A stretch of DNA of 64,000 nt, taken from the NCBI GenBank assembly GCA_018857735.1, contig JABMCL010000715.1, positions 989,001-1,053,000 of the forward strand, given 5' to 3'. The notes below the pieces were generated by a model. It was not told where the DNA came from. It was given only the letters and a program-made list of their open reading frames with translations, and ran no database searches. The stretch comes from Alviniconcha marisindica. Lineage: Eukaryota; Mollusca; Gastropoda; Provannidae. Shown one piece after another: positions 22,888 to 35,000 of the stretch (its first letter is position 1; every line of letters starts with the position of its first letter). The position numbers and the translations under genes are program-made.

Positions 22888-25800
22888 CTGTCAGAGAGTT
22901 AGGCACATTTCACTTGAAACAACGTCTCTAAAACAACCAGGAGGCTTGAATGACTCGTGTCAAAAGAATTTGTTAAACACCACTGACCAACACAGGGACG
23001 GTGTAGTTCAGAGCCTTATTCAAAATATGATACTTAATAATACCAAAGACTTATGCAGATTTATCCTCTACTGCATGCACACACACACCACACACATGCA
23101 CTACATGCATGCACACACTGTATTCAAGATTACTTTATTATCTTATCAGAAAAATTAAAACATGGCTGAACATTAACCACATCACAGTACACAATAACAC
23201 ATATTTTATATTTTAAAACTCAAAGAACAATTATTGAAAACACAAAAGTTAATAATAAACTAGTAATTTACACACACACACACACACACACTGCTCTGAT
23301 GTCTGAACAGATTTATCTGTTCAGAAATGCTGTATTTGATTTAGGATGTGAAATCGTCTACCAGATGGAAGAAGCTCATAATGTTTAGCAAGGACATGGC
23401 TGTTGTCATCTACAATCACCTTAGCCTTCTGTACCACACGTCATTCATACAACTGACCTAGTTGTTCTTGTCTTTCACCCACAACCTTGCCACACACATT
23501 CACCACTTTATTCAGGACATCTCTGCTTTTCACACCAAACCTCAGCTCACTGCTGTATGGGGCTATCTGTGTTTCACACCAAACATCAGCTCATTGCTGT
23601 ATGGGGCTATCTGTGTTTCACACCAAACCGCAGCTCATTGCTGTACTGGGCTATCTGTGTTTCACACCAAACCTCAGCTCATTGCTGTATAGGGCTATCT
23701 GTTTCACACCAAACCTCAGCTCATTGCTGTACTGGGCTATCTGTGTTTCACACCAAACCTCTGCTCACTGCTGTATGGGGCTATCTGTGTTTCACACCAA
23801 ACCTCAGCTCATTGCTTTATAAGGCTATCTGTTTCACACCAAACCTCAGCTCATTGCTGTACTCGACTATCTGTGTTTCACACCAAACCTCAGCTCACTG
23901 CTGTATGGGGCTATCTGTTTTCACACCAAACCTCAGCTCATTGCTGTACTGGGCTATCTGTGTTTCACACCAAACCTCAGCTCACTGCTGTATGGGGCTA
24001 TCTGTGTTTTACCCCAGACCTCAACTCATTGCTGTATAGGGTTATCTGTTTCACACCAAACCTCAGCTCATTGCTGTACTGGGCTATCTGTGTTTCACAC
24101 CAAACCTCAGCTCACTGCTGTTTGGGGCTATCTGTGTTTCACACCAAACTTCATCTGTGTTTCACACCAAACCTCAGCTCATTATATGGGGCTATCTGTG
24201 TTTCACACCAAACTTCATTTGTGTTTCACACCAAACCTCAGTTCATTATATGGGGCTATCTGTGTTTCACACCAAACTTCATCTGTGTTTCACACCAAAC
24301 CTCAGCTCATTGCTATATGGGGCTATCTGTGTTTCATACCAAACTTCATGTGTGTTTCACACCAAACTTCAGCTCACTGCCATATAGGGCTATCTGTGTT
24401 TCACACCAAACTTCAGCTCACTGCTATATAGGGCTATCTGTGTTTCACACCAAACTTCAGCTCACTGCCATGGTGGACAAATTCAATTTACGTTCATACC
24501 AAACAAGGGAAGAAATTACAAAACAAGACTTGTTAGTCTTCCATAACCAATTCACATTACAAATAATGTAATGTAAAAGGATATTTATATATATAGCACC
24601 TATATATAATAAGCGCATAATACTAAATAATACAGTTGAAAAAAAACATACAAAATAAAATGAATAAAGAAACACTATGACTACTAATTATATAAAAAAT
24701 ATACACTGAACACTTTTAACACCTTTTTCGTGTAACACCCACCCACATACATACACAGTGAGTATGTCTGTACTATATTACTTACAGTTGGAAGAATCTC
24801 CACATTGAGTTTGTTGGTGCGCAGATATTTTAAGATGCTTTTGTCATAAGTAGCTCCATGGTCTCCAACTCCAAGGATCAAGATGTCTGGTCACAAAGGA
24901 TTCCTTTTTAGTACAAGATACACAAACTTAACTTACTTTCCTTTAAGAATAGTCACAAAAAGCCAAAGTGGGTTTCTTCAGTGCAGTATCTTCACAATTA
25001 ATGTGAGTACACTGTGCTCTGCAAGCTAATTATAGCAAGATCTACAGATGCAGACAAGAGTGATCAAGCAACATAACTAATTTATTGTGACTTCTCTCAA
25101 AATCAAATGAGTCAAACTATAAAGTTACCCTATAAAGTTACCCTGAACATTACACGATAACACATATTATAATTTATGCATGCCAGTCAAAACCTCACCA
25201 AGCTTAGGTTCCAGAAGTGTAAAAAGGGAAAGGGATTCCTCATTCAACTCCTGTGAACCACCAATCTGCAATATATGAATTTCAGAAGTGTATGCATAAA
25301 TGACATTAGGAATAGCATACAGTGTAAAGATTAAGAACCACACATAAATCACTGTAGGTCACTGTCAAAAGGTCACCGACACTGATGGTAGGTGAAGATG
25401 GTTGTGAGTTAAGCACATTGATGTCACCAGACTGGGGAGTATAAAAACACTAATACAGATCACAATGTAATCAGCTTCCTTTTCTGCATCACAAATGTCC
25501 CATTGGCCAGTATATTAAGCAATAGTGTAGAAGCCTTTACACTGTCTGTCCTAGTGTATAAGCCTTTACACTATCTGTTCCTTTTGTCATGCATATAGTT
25601 CCATTTGAATTGTTCAGAAACTGCCTGTGTCATTTTTGTCTGTCTGTGGCTCATTGGCTGACCCCATTTTTTCTCTGTCCCTGTCTGCTGCTGCATGCAG
25701 CTGGGGTGTGAGATGGGCACCACTGTCAGCATGAGCAGTCTCACATCTCACATTTGGTCTCAGAGTTTTGGTCGTTATGACTTGGCTCGAGTGCACTGAG

Positions 25801-28004
25801 CTCTTTCCCATGCGGACCCCTGTCACTTATTTGACTTGATGTTGCTATCACTTCTTTTCCTTTGAAGTCTGATCAACTTTATTTTTCAGTGATCTCTTGT
25901 GGTGGTTCTGGATCTGAATTATGAAAGTGTGTATAACTTGTATTTAACTTTAAGCAATATTTCAAACAGCCTATGACATTTGACAATGATGTTAGCTGTA
26001 ATTCAATCAGTTAATGTCAGCATTATTAACACCAGTCACTGTATCATGCCAAAGGCCTATGACTAGTAAGTATAAGTATGACAGTAAATAAAGTAGGATC
26101 AGTAACATGAGTATGACTTAATTTCATGACCATAGCTACACATTAATTACTGTATCAAGTCAAAAGGCTTATGACAATCGGTGCAGTCAGCTGAAGTCAT
26201 TATTACAGTATACAGGTATACACAACATACCAAAAATAAAATAGAAAATACTATGATCAGGTCAAGGGAAAAGACCACTGGTCAGTTCTGAGATAGATCA
26301 GTATGGTGTAAAGTAGACACAGGGGTAAGTTACCCTCAGTGCAATACAGATCAAGAGAAAAGAGCCAGGCTGGCATGTGTCAATGTTTGACAACCACAAT
26401 GACAGCCACCCTCAAAGACTCCTGTGGATGTGATGTTAAGTGTCATGGACAAGCTGGATGTGATGTCAAGTGACATGGATATAGACATGCTGGAGTGAAG
26501 GGAAATGAACAAGCAGATTGGTAGGCAAAGCAACCATCACAAGTGGCTTGTGTCTCAGAAGATATAAAGTGTTGGGGAGCTTGAGACATTAGCTGCTCGC
26601 ACAAAGGAAAGCCAAGGACATCATGCCATCAAGTGCCTGGAGGAGAGAGGTGTAGAAAGAAGAAGAGAGAGGTGTAGAAAGAAGAAATGTTTGAAGATCT
26701 TCCTTCAAAGGATGAGAAAGGGCCCTAGTCAATCACTGAATCAGACACTGGAACTATTTCAAAGGAAGTTTGGGGAAACTCAGGACTGAGAGACATAGTG
26801 GAGCACATGTGATCTTTTCTGAACACATCTATAATCATAATGAGATACCATCTTGAACTGCCACTGAAAGAACACATAAAGCTACCATCCCACCCCCACC
26901 CCCTTCTGCCCCATTCATACAGACCAAGGGAAGACAACATAGGAATAACCTAACCCCATACTGAGTGAGGGAAAATAAACTACACAGGAGTGACCTCCCC
27001 TCTGCCCCCTCCCTGATGCCACACAGACTGATGGAAAAGAACACAGGAACAACCTACCCCCACCCCCAACCACCCCCAGTGCCACACAGACTGATGGAAA
27101 AGAACACGGGAACAACCTACCCCCCAGTGCAAAATAGATCGAGGAAAAAGAACACAAGGTCCGACAATCCTGAAACCATTGCTGAGACGAAAGCCCATCT
27201 GACTGTAGGCTTCCACGTAGAGATAGTCATCATCTTCTTTGCTGAGCATGGTCACCGTTGTGCTCTTTATTTCTGCTCCACCCAGCTCTGGATCATAGTG
27301 CCGAATGCTGGCTCTGTCAAAGAAAACATGCGCTTTGTTTGGTACAACATACTTTTATGAGGTCTTTCATTCATGTTGGATGTGTGTGGGATCTACTTTC
27401 AGTTTAGATCATGCAACAGCAGTATTCCATATTATAATTTTTACATTATATATTATATAATAATAATGTCTACACCTTACTGTGGGTGACTGGGTGGGTG
27501 AGGATATGTGTCATTCAACTTATTGCATTAAATTATTAATGCCCGTTTTATTCCACTTTTAAATTTAATACTTTGATGCAACAGTTTAGTCTTTTTACAT
27601 AGTTTTAGTTGTCACATGCATGACAAATTCAGATATTTCTCAGACTGTGATGTATTGAACTTTTAAGACAATATATAATGTGCCAAAAAAAAATCAGAAG
27701 CTGCTGACAAGGATGCATATATTATACACATTTTCTAGACACAACAATGAACAATATATATATAATATATATATAAAACACTTTTCTGTGCACACCCAGA
27801 GAGTGTGTCTGCACTGGTCAGGTTTTTCAAAACTGTGAACAGTTTTTAAAAACCTGATGTGATCTCCACTCCCTGGGGGTACACAGAAAAGTTGGCTATA
27901 TGATATATCCATTTTTAGCCTGTCGGTTCGTGGGCCTCAAATGGTATGAGAATGTGTGCGTGCACATGATGTACTCATGTGTGTATGTGTATGTGTGTGT
28001 GTAA

Positions 28005-28053
<49 letters not shown>

Positions 28054-28151
28054 ATGCATGCACACACACACACGCACGCACGCACACACACACACACACA
28101 GTGACACACTCACACACACACACAGTGACACACTCACACACACAGTGACAC

Positions 28152-28203
<52 letters not shown>

Positions 28204-28531
28204 TCTCATGCCATTTGGGGACCGCAAACCAACAGGGTCGAAGTAAATGTCACTGAAAAGTGATGAGAAAAAGAAACAAACTGAAAATGATGGGTGGTGT
28301 ACTTTTCTTTTTTCTTCTTTAAATTTATTTACAATTTTAAATTATTATTTTTAGGTTCCTGTCATGATAGTCCTTGCTTTTGTGATATTATTTTTTATAA
28401 TAATGAGAGTGATTTTTTATTATTATACAAATTTACAACCCTTCCAGTGCAGAACAGAGAAATGGTACATACCGAAGGGAAGAACGAACATTTCTGAAGA
28501 GAAAACGACCAAGTTGTAGAACAGGCACCAT
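22546..28531 (-). CDS. NDUFAF3: NDUFAF3, mitochondrial complex I assembly factor 3
   Basis: Five exons on the minus strand (28531-28473, 27313-27121, 25265-25199, 24886-24786, 22887-22546) join in phase to 253 residues. The first 20 ([20 protein letters not shown]) are basic, amphipathic and free of acidic residues, as in a mitochondrial presequence. The mature part follows the family order: [20 protein letters not shown], then [13 protein letters not shown], then a short region ending LFTLLEPKL, then DILILGVGD, and [20 protein letters not shown] with the terminal IPP. NDUFAF3 works with NDUFAF4 in assembling the Q-module arm of complex I at the inner membrane. The human protein is about 184 residues; this one has an extra acidic, Glu/Lys-rich tail of about 70. 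It is head to head with REXO4. Confidence 0.95.
23515..24475. repeat. 44-bp minisatellite in NDUFAF3 intron 4, about 22 copies
   Basis: The plus-strand unit is ctgtgtttcacaccaaacct followed by cagctcattgctgtatgggg and ctat. Some copies have lost the gctgtatgg part or carry an inserted extra tttcacaccaaacttcat. It shares no sequence with the flanking exon junctions. Confidence 0.95.
24786..24886 (-). CDS. NDUFAF3: NDUFAF3 exon 4
   Basis: Encodes the [16 protein letters not shown] block, corresponding to the VVVGTGDR region of the human protein, and ends VEILPT in phase 0 at donor caact|gtaagt. Confidence 0.92.
24887..25198. other. NDUFAF3 intron 3
   Basis: AT-rich, with a tandem ataaagttaccct duplication near 25120-25145. 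No other feature. Confidence 0.6.
25199..25265 (-). CDS. NDUFAF3: NDUFAF3 exon 3
   Basis: A 67-nt exon encoding [20 protein letters not shown]; the donor is aagcttg|gtgagg and the acceptor atattgcag. Its phase (0 in, 1 out) fits both neighbours. Confidence 0.92.
25266..26905. other. NDUFAF3 intron 2, non-coding part
   Basis: About 25500-25580 has a short direct duplication of aagcctttacactgtctgt. About 26440-26500 and 26650-26690 hold other short duplications. Open frames are short and unsupported. Confidence 0.5.
26880..27150 (-). repeat. Tandem copies of the NDUFAF3 exon 2 end and donor
   Basis: Downstream of the exon 2 donor (27121) the minus strand repeats a segment of about 65-80 bp that starts as tgtgttctttttcctcgatc at the exon end and reads tgtgttcttttccatcagtc in the copies. 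At least two close copies and two decayed ones are visible. The first copy keeps a donor-like gggggtaggttgttcc; later ones have lost or altered it. Translated, copies still look like the exon end ([12 protein letters not shown], then [14 protein letters not shown], then [14 protein letters not shown]). Confidence 0.8.
27121..27313 (-). CDS. NDUFAF3: NDUFAF3 exon 2
   Basis: Acceptor gttttctttgacag, donor tgggg|gtaggt. Encodes residues 21-84, including the conserved [10 protein letters not shown] and [13 protein letters not shown] blocks. Joining exon 1 in phase 2 makes the Arg at residue 20. Confidence 0.93.
27314..28472. other. NDUFAF3 intron 1
   Basis: It contains (AT)n near 27755-27775 and a compound microsatellite at about 27955-28202, where (GT)n is followed by (CA)n with cagtgacacactcacacaca insertions; the two blocks are complementary and could form a long hairpin. 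No exon is seen. Confidence 0.65.
28473..28531 (-). CDS. NDUFAF3: NDUFAF3 exon 1 with mitochondrial presequence
   Basis: ATG at 28531-28529 opens [20 protein letters not shown]; donor ccttcg|gtatgt. The sequence is rich in Arg and hydrophobic residues and lacks acids, as expected for import. Confidence 0.85.
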
Positions 28532-28733
28532 GCTTGTTCCCGACGACCTCACTTTCCTTGCTGTTGGAAGGGTGTTCTGTTTTTACTCAAACTCTTTTAG
28601 TTCTGGAGGTAAATTGAGTATGATCATCAATTTACCCCAAACGTTTCTCTCCCCCCCCCCCCCCCCCCCCCCCCCTCTCCCCCAGACATACAAAAAACAA
28701 AACAAAACAAAACGTATTTATGTTGTCGAATTT
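28532..28733. promoter_or_regulatory. Candidate bidirectional promoter, NDUFAF3 / REXO4
   Basis: The two start codons face away from each other with 202 bp between them. The interval holds a run of about 30 C's near 28650-28680 and no TATA box that I can place with confidence. A shared, housekeeping-type promoter is inference from geometry; the REXO4 start is itself tentative. Confidence 0.45.
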
Positions 28734-28780
28734 ATGTTCAGCCAGATCTTTATCGACACAAATGACGCGAAAAGTGCTAG
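28734..28780 (+). CDS. REXO4: REXO4 exon 1 (tentative)
   Basis: ATG at 28734 reads [15 protein letters not shown] and ends at a strong donor, tgctag|gtaagt. Its phase (2) fits exon 2 exactly, but there is no homology to confirm it. It may instead be an untranslated exon, with translation starting at an ATG in exon 2. Confidence 0.5.
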
Positions 28781-31700
28781 GTAAGTTTGTCGACTATTAT
28801 TGTGCATTTTGGTAAAAAGATAACAATGAAAGGGGAGATCACACTTGTTAAATTGCACTCGTATCTCGTGGTGCTTCTCACACTCGCGTCTCGTGGTGTA
28901 CTGTTATTCAAGGGAAAAGCGTTGGTGGGTTCTGTTTCATCTACCGTCAGTATTTCATTTGTTCCATTTGGTGTTCAGAATCATTTCGATTACGTTTGGG
29001 TAGGACTTCGTTTGTGTAACCAAACCTTGTTTTCTTCGTAATTAATACTGTACATGTGGTCAGGCGTGAGCCCACCCAGTTTCGTTGTTTTTCAGGGATC
29101 TTCTTCTTTGATGTGGGCAGTCGCCATCCATATTAAGCTGGAACTGCTTGGGGATTATACTGCACTTTGGGAGGGTCTGCGGAGCCCTACAAAGTAAAGT
29201 GGTATGAGAAAGTAGAAGAGACAATTTTGGATAGGGGGAAAGTGTGCAATCTGTCAACAACTTTTGGATAGGGCATTAGGGGGAAGGTGTGCAATCTGTC
29301 AACAACTTTTGGATAGGGCATTAGGGGGAAAGTGTGCAATCTGTCAACAACTTTTGGATAGGGCATTAGGGGGAAAGTGTGCAATCTGTCAACAACTTTT
29401 GGATAGGGCATTAGGGGGAAGTGTGCAATCTGTCAACAACTTTTGGATAGGGCATTAGGGGGAAAGTGTGCAATCTGTCAACAATTTTGGATAGGGGGAA
29501 AGGGTGCAATCTGTTAACAACTGTGGACAGGGGGAAAGTGTGCAATCTGTCAACAACTTTGGAGTATCTGGCCAGACCAGCTGGGCCAGACCAGACCAGC
29601 TGGGCTACCATACTGGTCCCTGGGGATGAACCCCAACTGGCACAGCTCCAGCCTTCACTTACCCACTTTTTGTTAATTAATATACATTATATAATAATAC
29701 ACATTTAGGTATTAGTAAGGAGCAGACTCTGGTCTCAAAGGAATCAGCGATGGGTGCTGTGGTCACTTCTTGGGGAAGGCAGTTCCACTCTGGGAATGGG
29801 ATGGTCCTAGGAAAGAAAATCTTCTGTCTGGTGAGATGGAATGTCACTGGTGAGGTCATGGGTTTGTCGGGTGGTTCCCCTCAGGTGGTCAGTTGGTGAG
29901 GGGCAGTGTAGGCCTAGGGCCAGTGGCAGAAGAAGCTTGCAGGGTTAATGTCTACAAACAAGGCCATTGCTGATTTTGTAGAGCATCCCTCAGCAGATCT
30001 ATCATCTTCACTGTTTAAGACATGTCAGACAGTCCACTTCAGGTTTTCAAGCACAGGTAGAACTGTAAGTAACATGTACGTAGCGTTGTAACAGTGCCTG
30101 GTGATCTGTGTAGTTGTTGGTCACAGTTGGAATTTTTCCAATGGTTGGATGTCCTTGTGCTCGTGGGAACCCCACGCGGCTGAGGCATACTCCAGATCAG
30201 TGCAGGGATCACATTAACACACAGTTTATGCATATTTTATGCAGTTCAGAATGCCCCATACACATTTTTATATCATGATGCACAATGTAATATACACAAA
30301 AATCAGAGGGCTAGTTTCCTGACTAGCCACCAGCGTGAATAATTATCTAGAAAGGACTAGTCACAGCAGTGCCTGCATCTTGCTGTGCTTGAAGTGAACT
30401 GTCCTACCTCCTTAGTCCTTGTCCTGTTTTCCAGTAGTTAAAGTGGTAATCTATCATGACATAAAAACAGCAACATTATTTTACTGATTACACTTTCACA
30501 ACACTGTTTTAGTGATTTTACTTTCTTGTGGTTTTTTTTTCTCCCCCCTTTCTCATCAGTGTAAAACAGAGAGTTGAGTAAATCATAACATAAAAGCGGC
30601 AGCAAACTGGGAAAAGAAAGAAAGAAGCAATATCAAGAGGGAACAAAACGTTGCTGTTAATTATAACCCTCCTGGTATGCCCTCTTGACTTTGCCCTGAT
30701 GTAACCCTCCTGGCTTGTGAAGATATGCCCTCTTCGCTTCACCCTGATATAACCCTCCTGGTAATGGAGTGCCCTCTTGACTTTGCCCTGATGTAACCCT
30801 CCTGGCTTGTGAAGTTATGCCCTCTTCACTTTGCCCTGATATAACCCTCCTGGCTTGTGAAGTTATGCCCTCTTCACTTTGCCCTGATATAACTCTCCTG
30901 GCTTGTGAAGTTATGCCCTCTTCACTTTGCCCTGATATAACCCTCCTGGCTTGTGAAGTTATGCCCTCTTCACTTTGCCCTGATATAACTCTCCTGGCTT
31001 GTGAAGTTATGCCCTCTTCACTTTGCCCTGATATAACCCTCCTGGCTTGTGAAGTTATGCCCTCTTCACTTTGCCCTGATATAACCCTCCTGGCTTGTGA
31101 AGTTATGCCCTCTTCACTTTGCCCTGATATAACTCTCCTGGCTTGTGAAGTTATGCCCTCTTCACTTTGCCCTGATGTAATTCCCAGTTGACTGGGTGTA
31201 GTAAACCAAGCTGCTTTCTTGACTTCTTGAGTTCATCTTTTGTATTGCTGCGGGGAGGGGGGGGGGGGGGGAGTAGCAATGCTTAATACTAAATAATATT
31301 GCAAATAATAGATTAAATGAAAACTGTGAGATGGAATTTGGGGTCAGTTACCACTAAACAGGTCTTTTTCCTCAGGATGACTGTGCATGTCTACAATGTC
31401 TGTAACTGCAGCCCAGGAAGGATTGTTCAGAGATCAAGAATGTCATGGTTAAGTCTATGGTAACAATGGCACCATGTCTGCTATGTAACAGCAGCCCAGG
31501 AAGGATTGTTCCTGAAGAGAATATCATGGCCAAGCCGATGGTAACAATGGCACCACCCAAGGACAAAAATGACTACTCTGCCAACTGGAAAAAGCTACAA
31601 GCTGTAAGTTGTTTAAATTGGTTTTGCTTGTTTGTTGTTTATTGGAGTATGATCATAAGACATAATAGTTCAACCAGTATATTTTTTTCCCTTTTTTTGG

Positions 31701-31957
31701 TTAGACATTCCAAATGAAAAAGACTATACGGAATGACACTATATCTGAGCATTGTAAATCAGATTGTTTTAAATTATTTTATTTGAAAGATGATACATGT
31801 AGCCTACAGGTAAGTACTAGTCTACTACATTAGCGATGGTTTTAGAAGGATACAGAGTCTGAAATGTCAACACACACACTGTCAGTCACTGACACACACT
31901 GGTGTACACAATCATGCCATTGACATGAGCACACACACATGCATGCTATGGCACATA

Positions 31958-32050
<93 letters not shown>

Positions 32051-35000
32051 ATTTGCAAAATGGATAACTGAAGACGAAAAAGTCTTCATCTTTTTGCCTA
32101 CTGCCTCCATTCTTGTGAGCGTACGTGTATAGCAAAGGAGAGAGAACAATGCTTTCCCTCCCCATAAGTGGATCAGGAGGGCGCAGTCCTGTTGGGTAAA
32201 GAAAAGGCCCCTAAGTTACATCCCTTTTTATTTCTAAAGATCGTTCATTGAAAAAAACTGTTGTGACAAATGTGAGTGTTTTCAGTTGGGCACTGCAATG
32301 GTGAAAACTGTTGTATGTGTTTCTAGTTAGACACTCCAAGTGACGAAGACTGTCGTAGGTGTTGTTACTAGTTGGACACTGCAAGTGACAAAGACTGTTG
32401 TGGGTGTTTTTAGTTAGAACTTAGATAACTACAACTAACAGACAACAGTAACAAGGACTGTTGTATATATATGTTTTTAGTTAGATACTACAAGTGACAG
32501 GTGTTTTTATGATTTTAGTTAGGCACTACAGGTAACAAAGACTGCTGTAGGTGTTTTTATGATTTTAGTTAGATGCTACAGGTGACAGAGACTGTTATAT
32601 ATGTCTTTTGTTATTTTAGTTGACACTACAGGTGACAAAAACTGTTGTAGGTGTTTTTGTTATTTTAGTTAGAATCTAGATACTACAAGTACAAGTAACA
32701 AAGACTGTTCTAGATGTTTTTAGTTAGACACTGCAAGTGACAAAGACTGTTGTAGGTGTTTTTATGATTGTAGTTGGACACTACAGGTGACAAAGACTGT
32801 TGTAGGTGATTTTATGATTCTAGTTAGACACTACGGGTGACAAAGACTGTTGTAGGTGTTTTGTATGATTCTAGTTAGACACTACAGGTGACAAAGACTG
32901 TTGTAGGTGTTTTTATGATTCTAGTTAGATACTACAGGTGACAAAGACTGTTGTAGGTGTTTTTATGATTCTAGTTAGACACTACAGGTGACAAAGACTG
33001 TTGTAGGTGTTTTTATGATTCTAGTTGGCAGCATCTTTTTAGAACATAAAAGTAAACACCTACAACAGTCTTTGTCACCTGTAGTGCCTACTACAGGTGA
33101 CAAAGACTGTTGTAGGTGTTTACTTTTATGTTCTAAAAAGATGCTGCCAGTGATGAAGATTGATGTCAGTGTTCTCAGTTAGACGCAGCAAGTGACAAAG
33201 ACTGTTGTCATAAATGTTAGCATTTTTAATTAGACACTGCAAATGATAAGACTGTTGTCAGTGTTGTTACAGTTGTAACTGTAAGGGAATTGAGAAGACA
33301 TCAGGTAAAATGCAGACAGAATGGAAACTAAATTACAAAGGCTGATAAAAGAGCACACTGAAATTTTTGCAGTATTTTACATTGCATTATAATTTTATAT
33401 TACATTTTATATTAACTGTTTTATTGTTTAGACAAGTTGGAGTATTCTGGACCTTTATGACTGAGTTTCAGATGTCTTTGGATATCAATCAGATTATATG
33501 TTCTATATGTGTGTGTGTGTGATGGGTTTATGGGTTTTAAAATGTCATTTGCAAGACTATTGGGTCAAAGAAGAGGAAAAGAAGTGTGGACGAGTGCCAG
33601 CCTGATGACAAGAAAGGGAAGTTTGGTGAGTCCAGTGCTCGTGGGAGACGTGGCAGGGTGATGGCTACCCCATCAAAGGGAAGGAAGCAGAACAGCCCTG
33701 ATATCACAATTGGAACAAGCACAGACAAGCCAGCAAAAAGGTACTGTATTAATATTACTGATTCAGTCATCTCTCGAAAGTCAAGATTACTTTTGTGGCT
33801 AAACTTATCGCGTCACAGTAGGCAATAGTACTCACTGCAATTTTATTTTTTTAACTCAAAGAACAATTGTTGTGAACCTGCATAATATAAAAAGCTACAT
33901 ATTAAACAATCTTGTAATTTACATGGTGCTGTAATACACACGCACATACACACACACACACACACACAAAATATGCACACATTTTAGAAATAGGTACTGT
34001 CTTATTGTACCAGTGATCTCTGTGGGTACCATCTTATTGTACCAATGATCTCTATAGGTACCGTCATATTGTACCAATGGTCTCTGTAGGTACTGTATTA
34101 TACCAATGTCCGCGCAATAGATGTGTAGCATCTTTGTAGTACAGTTTATTGTGTGACTTGAAGTTTTGCAGGGCCAGCTAACCCTGGTACCAAAATCTCT
34201 AGTGTCTAAAATGTTGACAGCTGAAAAGACCCCCATGTTTCCATCACCATGTGATGGGGTTCAGAATACGCAATCCAGGTCCCTTGTGCTGGGAATGCAT
34301 GGCTGTCAAACTGAGAGAGACTGTCACTTCTTTTTTTTGGATGGGCCTAAACTAGTTAAAGTGGCTCATTTAACGGTCCAAAATAGCAGTGGTCCAGTGT
34401 ATACTGAACAACATAATAACTGGTCAGTTTTGGATAAGACTGCAATATTTCCAAGTTTAACATAGCTTGAGGAAAGCTAGTACAAGTATATCACTGTATT
34501 TCAGCACTTTCTGGGTACAAACCATTTTTTTCTTCTGGAATTTTGTTGTTACACTTGTTGAGTGTTGCTTTGTGTAAAAAGTGCTTATGTGATGTACATT
34601 AGCACTTTTTACAGGAAGCCATTTTTTCCTCTCACTACCAGGTAATTCGCAGTTTGTATACAAACAGTAATGGCCATTTTGAGAAAGTATCACAGATGTC
34701 GCAATGGAAATGATAACAATTTCAGCCTGATTGGTGCCAAATGCATGACGCCCAAAACCCTGAAAACAACCTCCTCAGAACAGTGGGCATGCTTCAAACA
34801 TGCTGTCTGCTAGTGCTACTGCCCGGCAGTTGGACTTGGAGTTCAGCGGTCAGCATCACGAGTGTCATGGAACCGTTACCATAACACAGGGAGCATTGGT
34901 GACCTGCCCAGACATCACCATCCAAGAGCAACCACTCCTCACCAAGACCCTCACACTGTCATTTTGCACACAAGGGAGAGATTTTTTGCCTGCCACTCGT

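Noticed and set aside
23462..24571. 232-codon repeat frame
   Set aside because: 44-bp array antisense in an NDUFAF3 intron.
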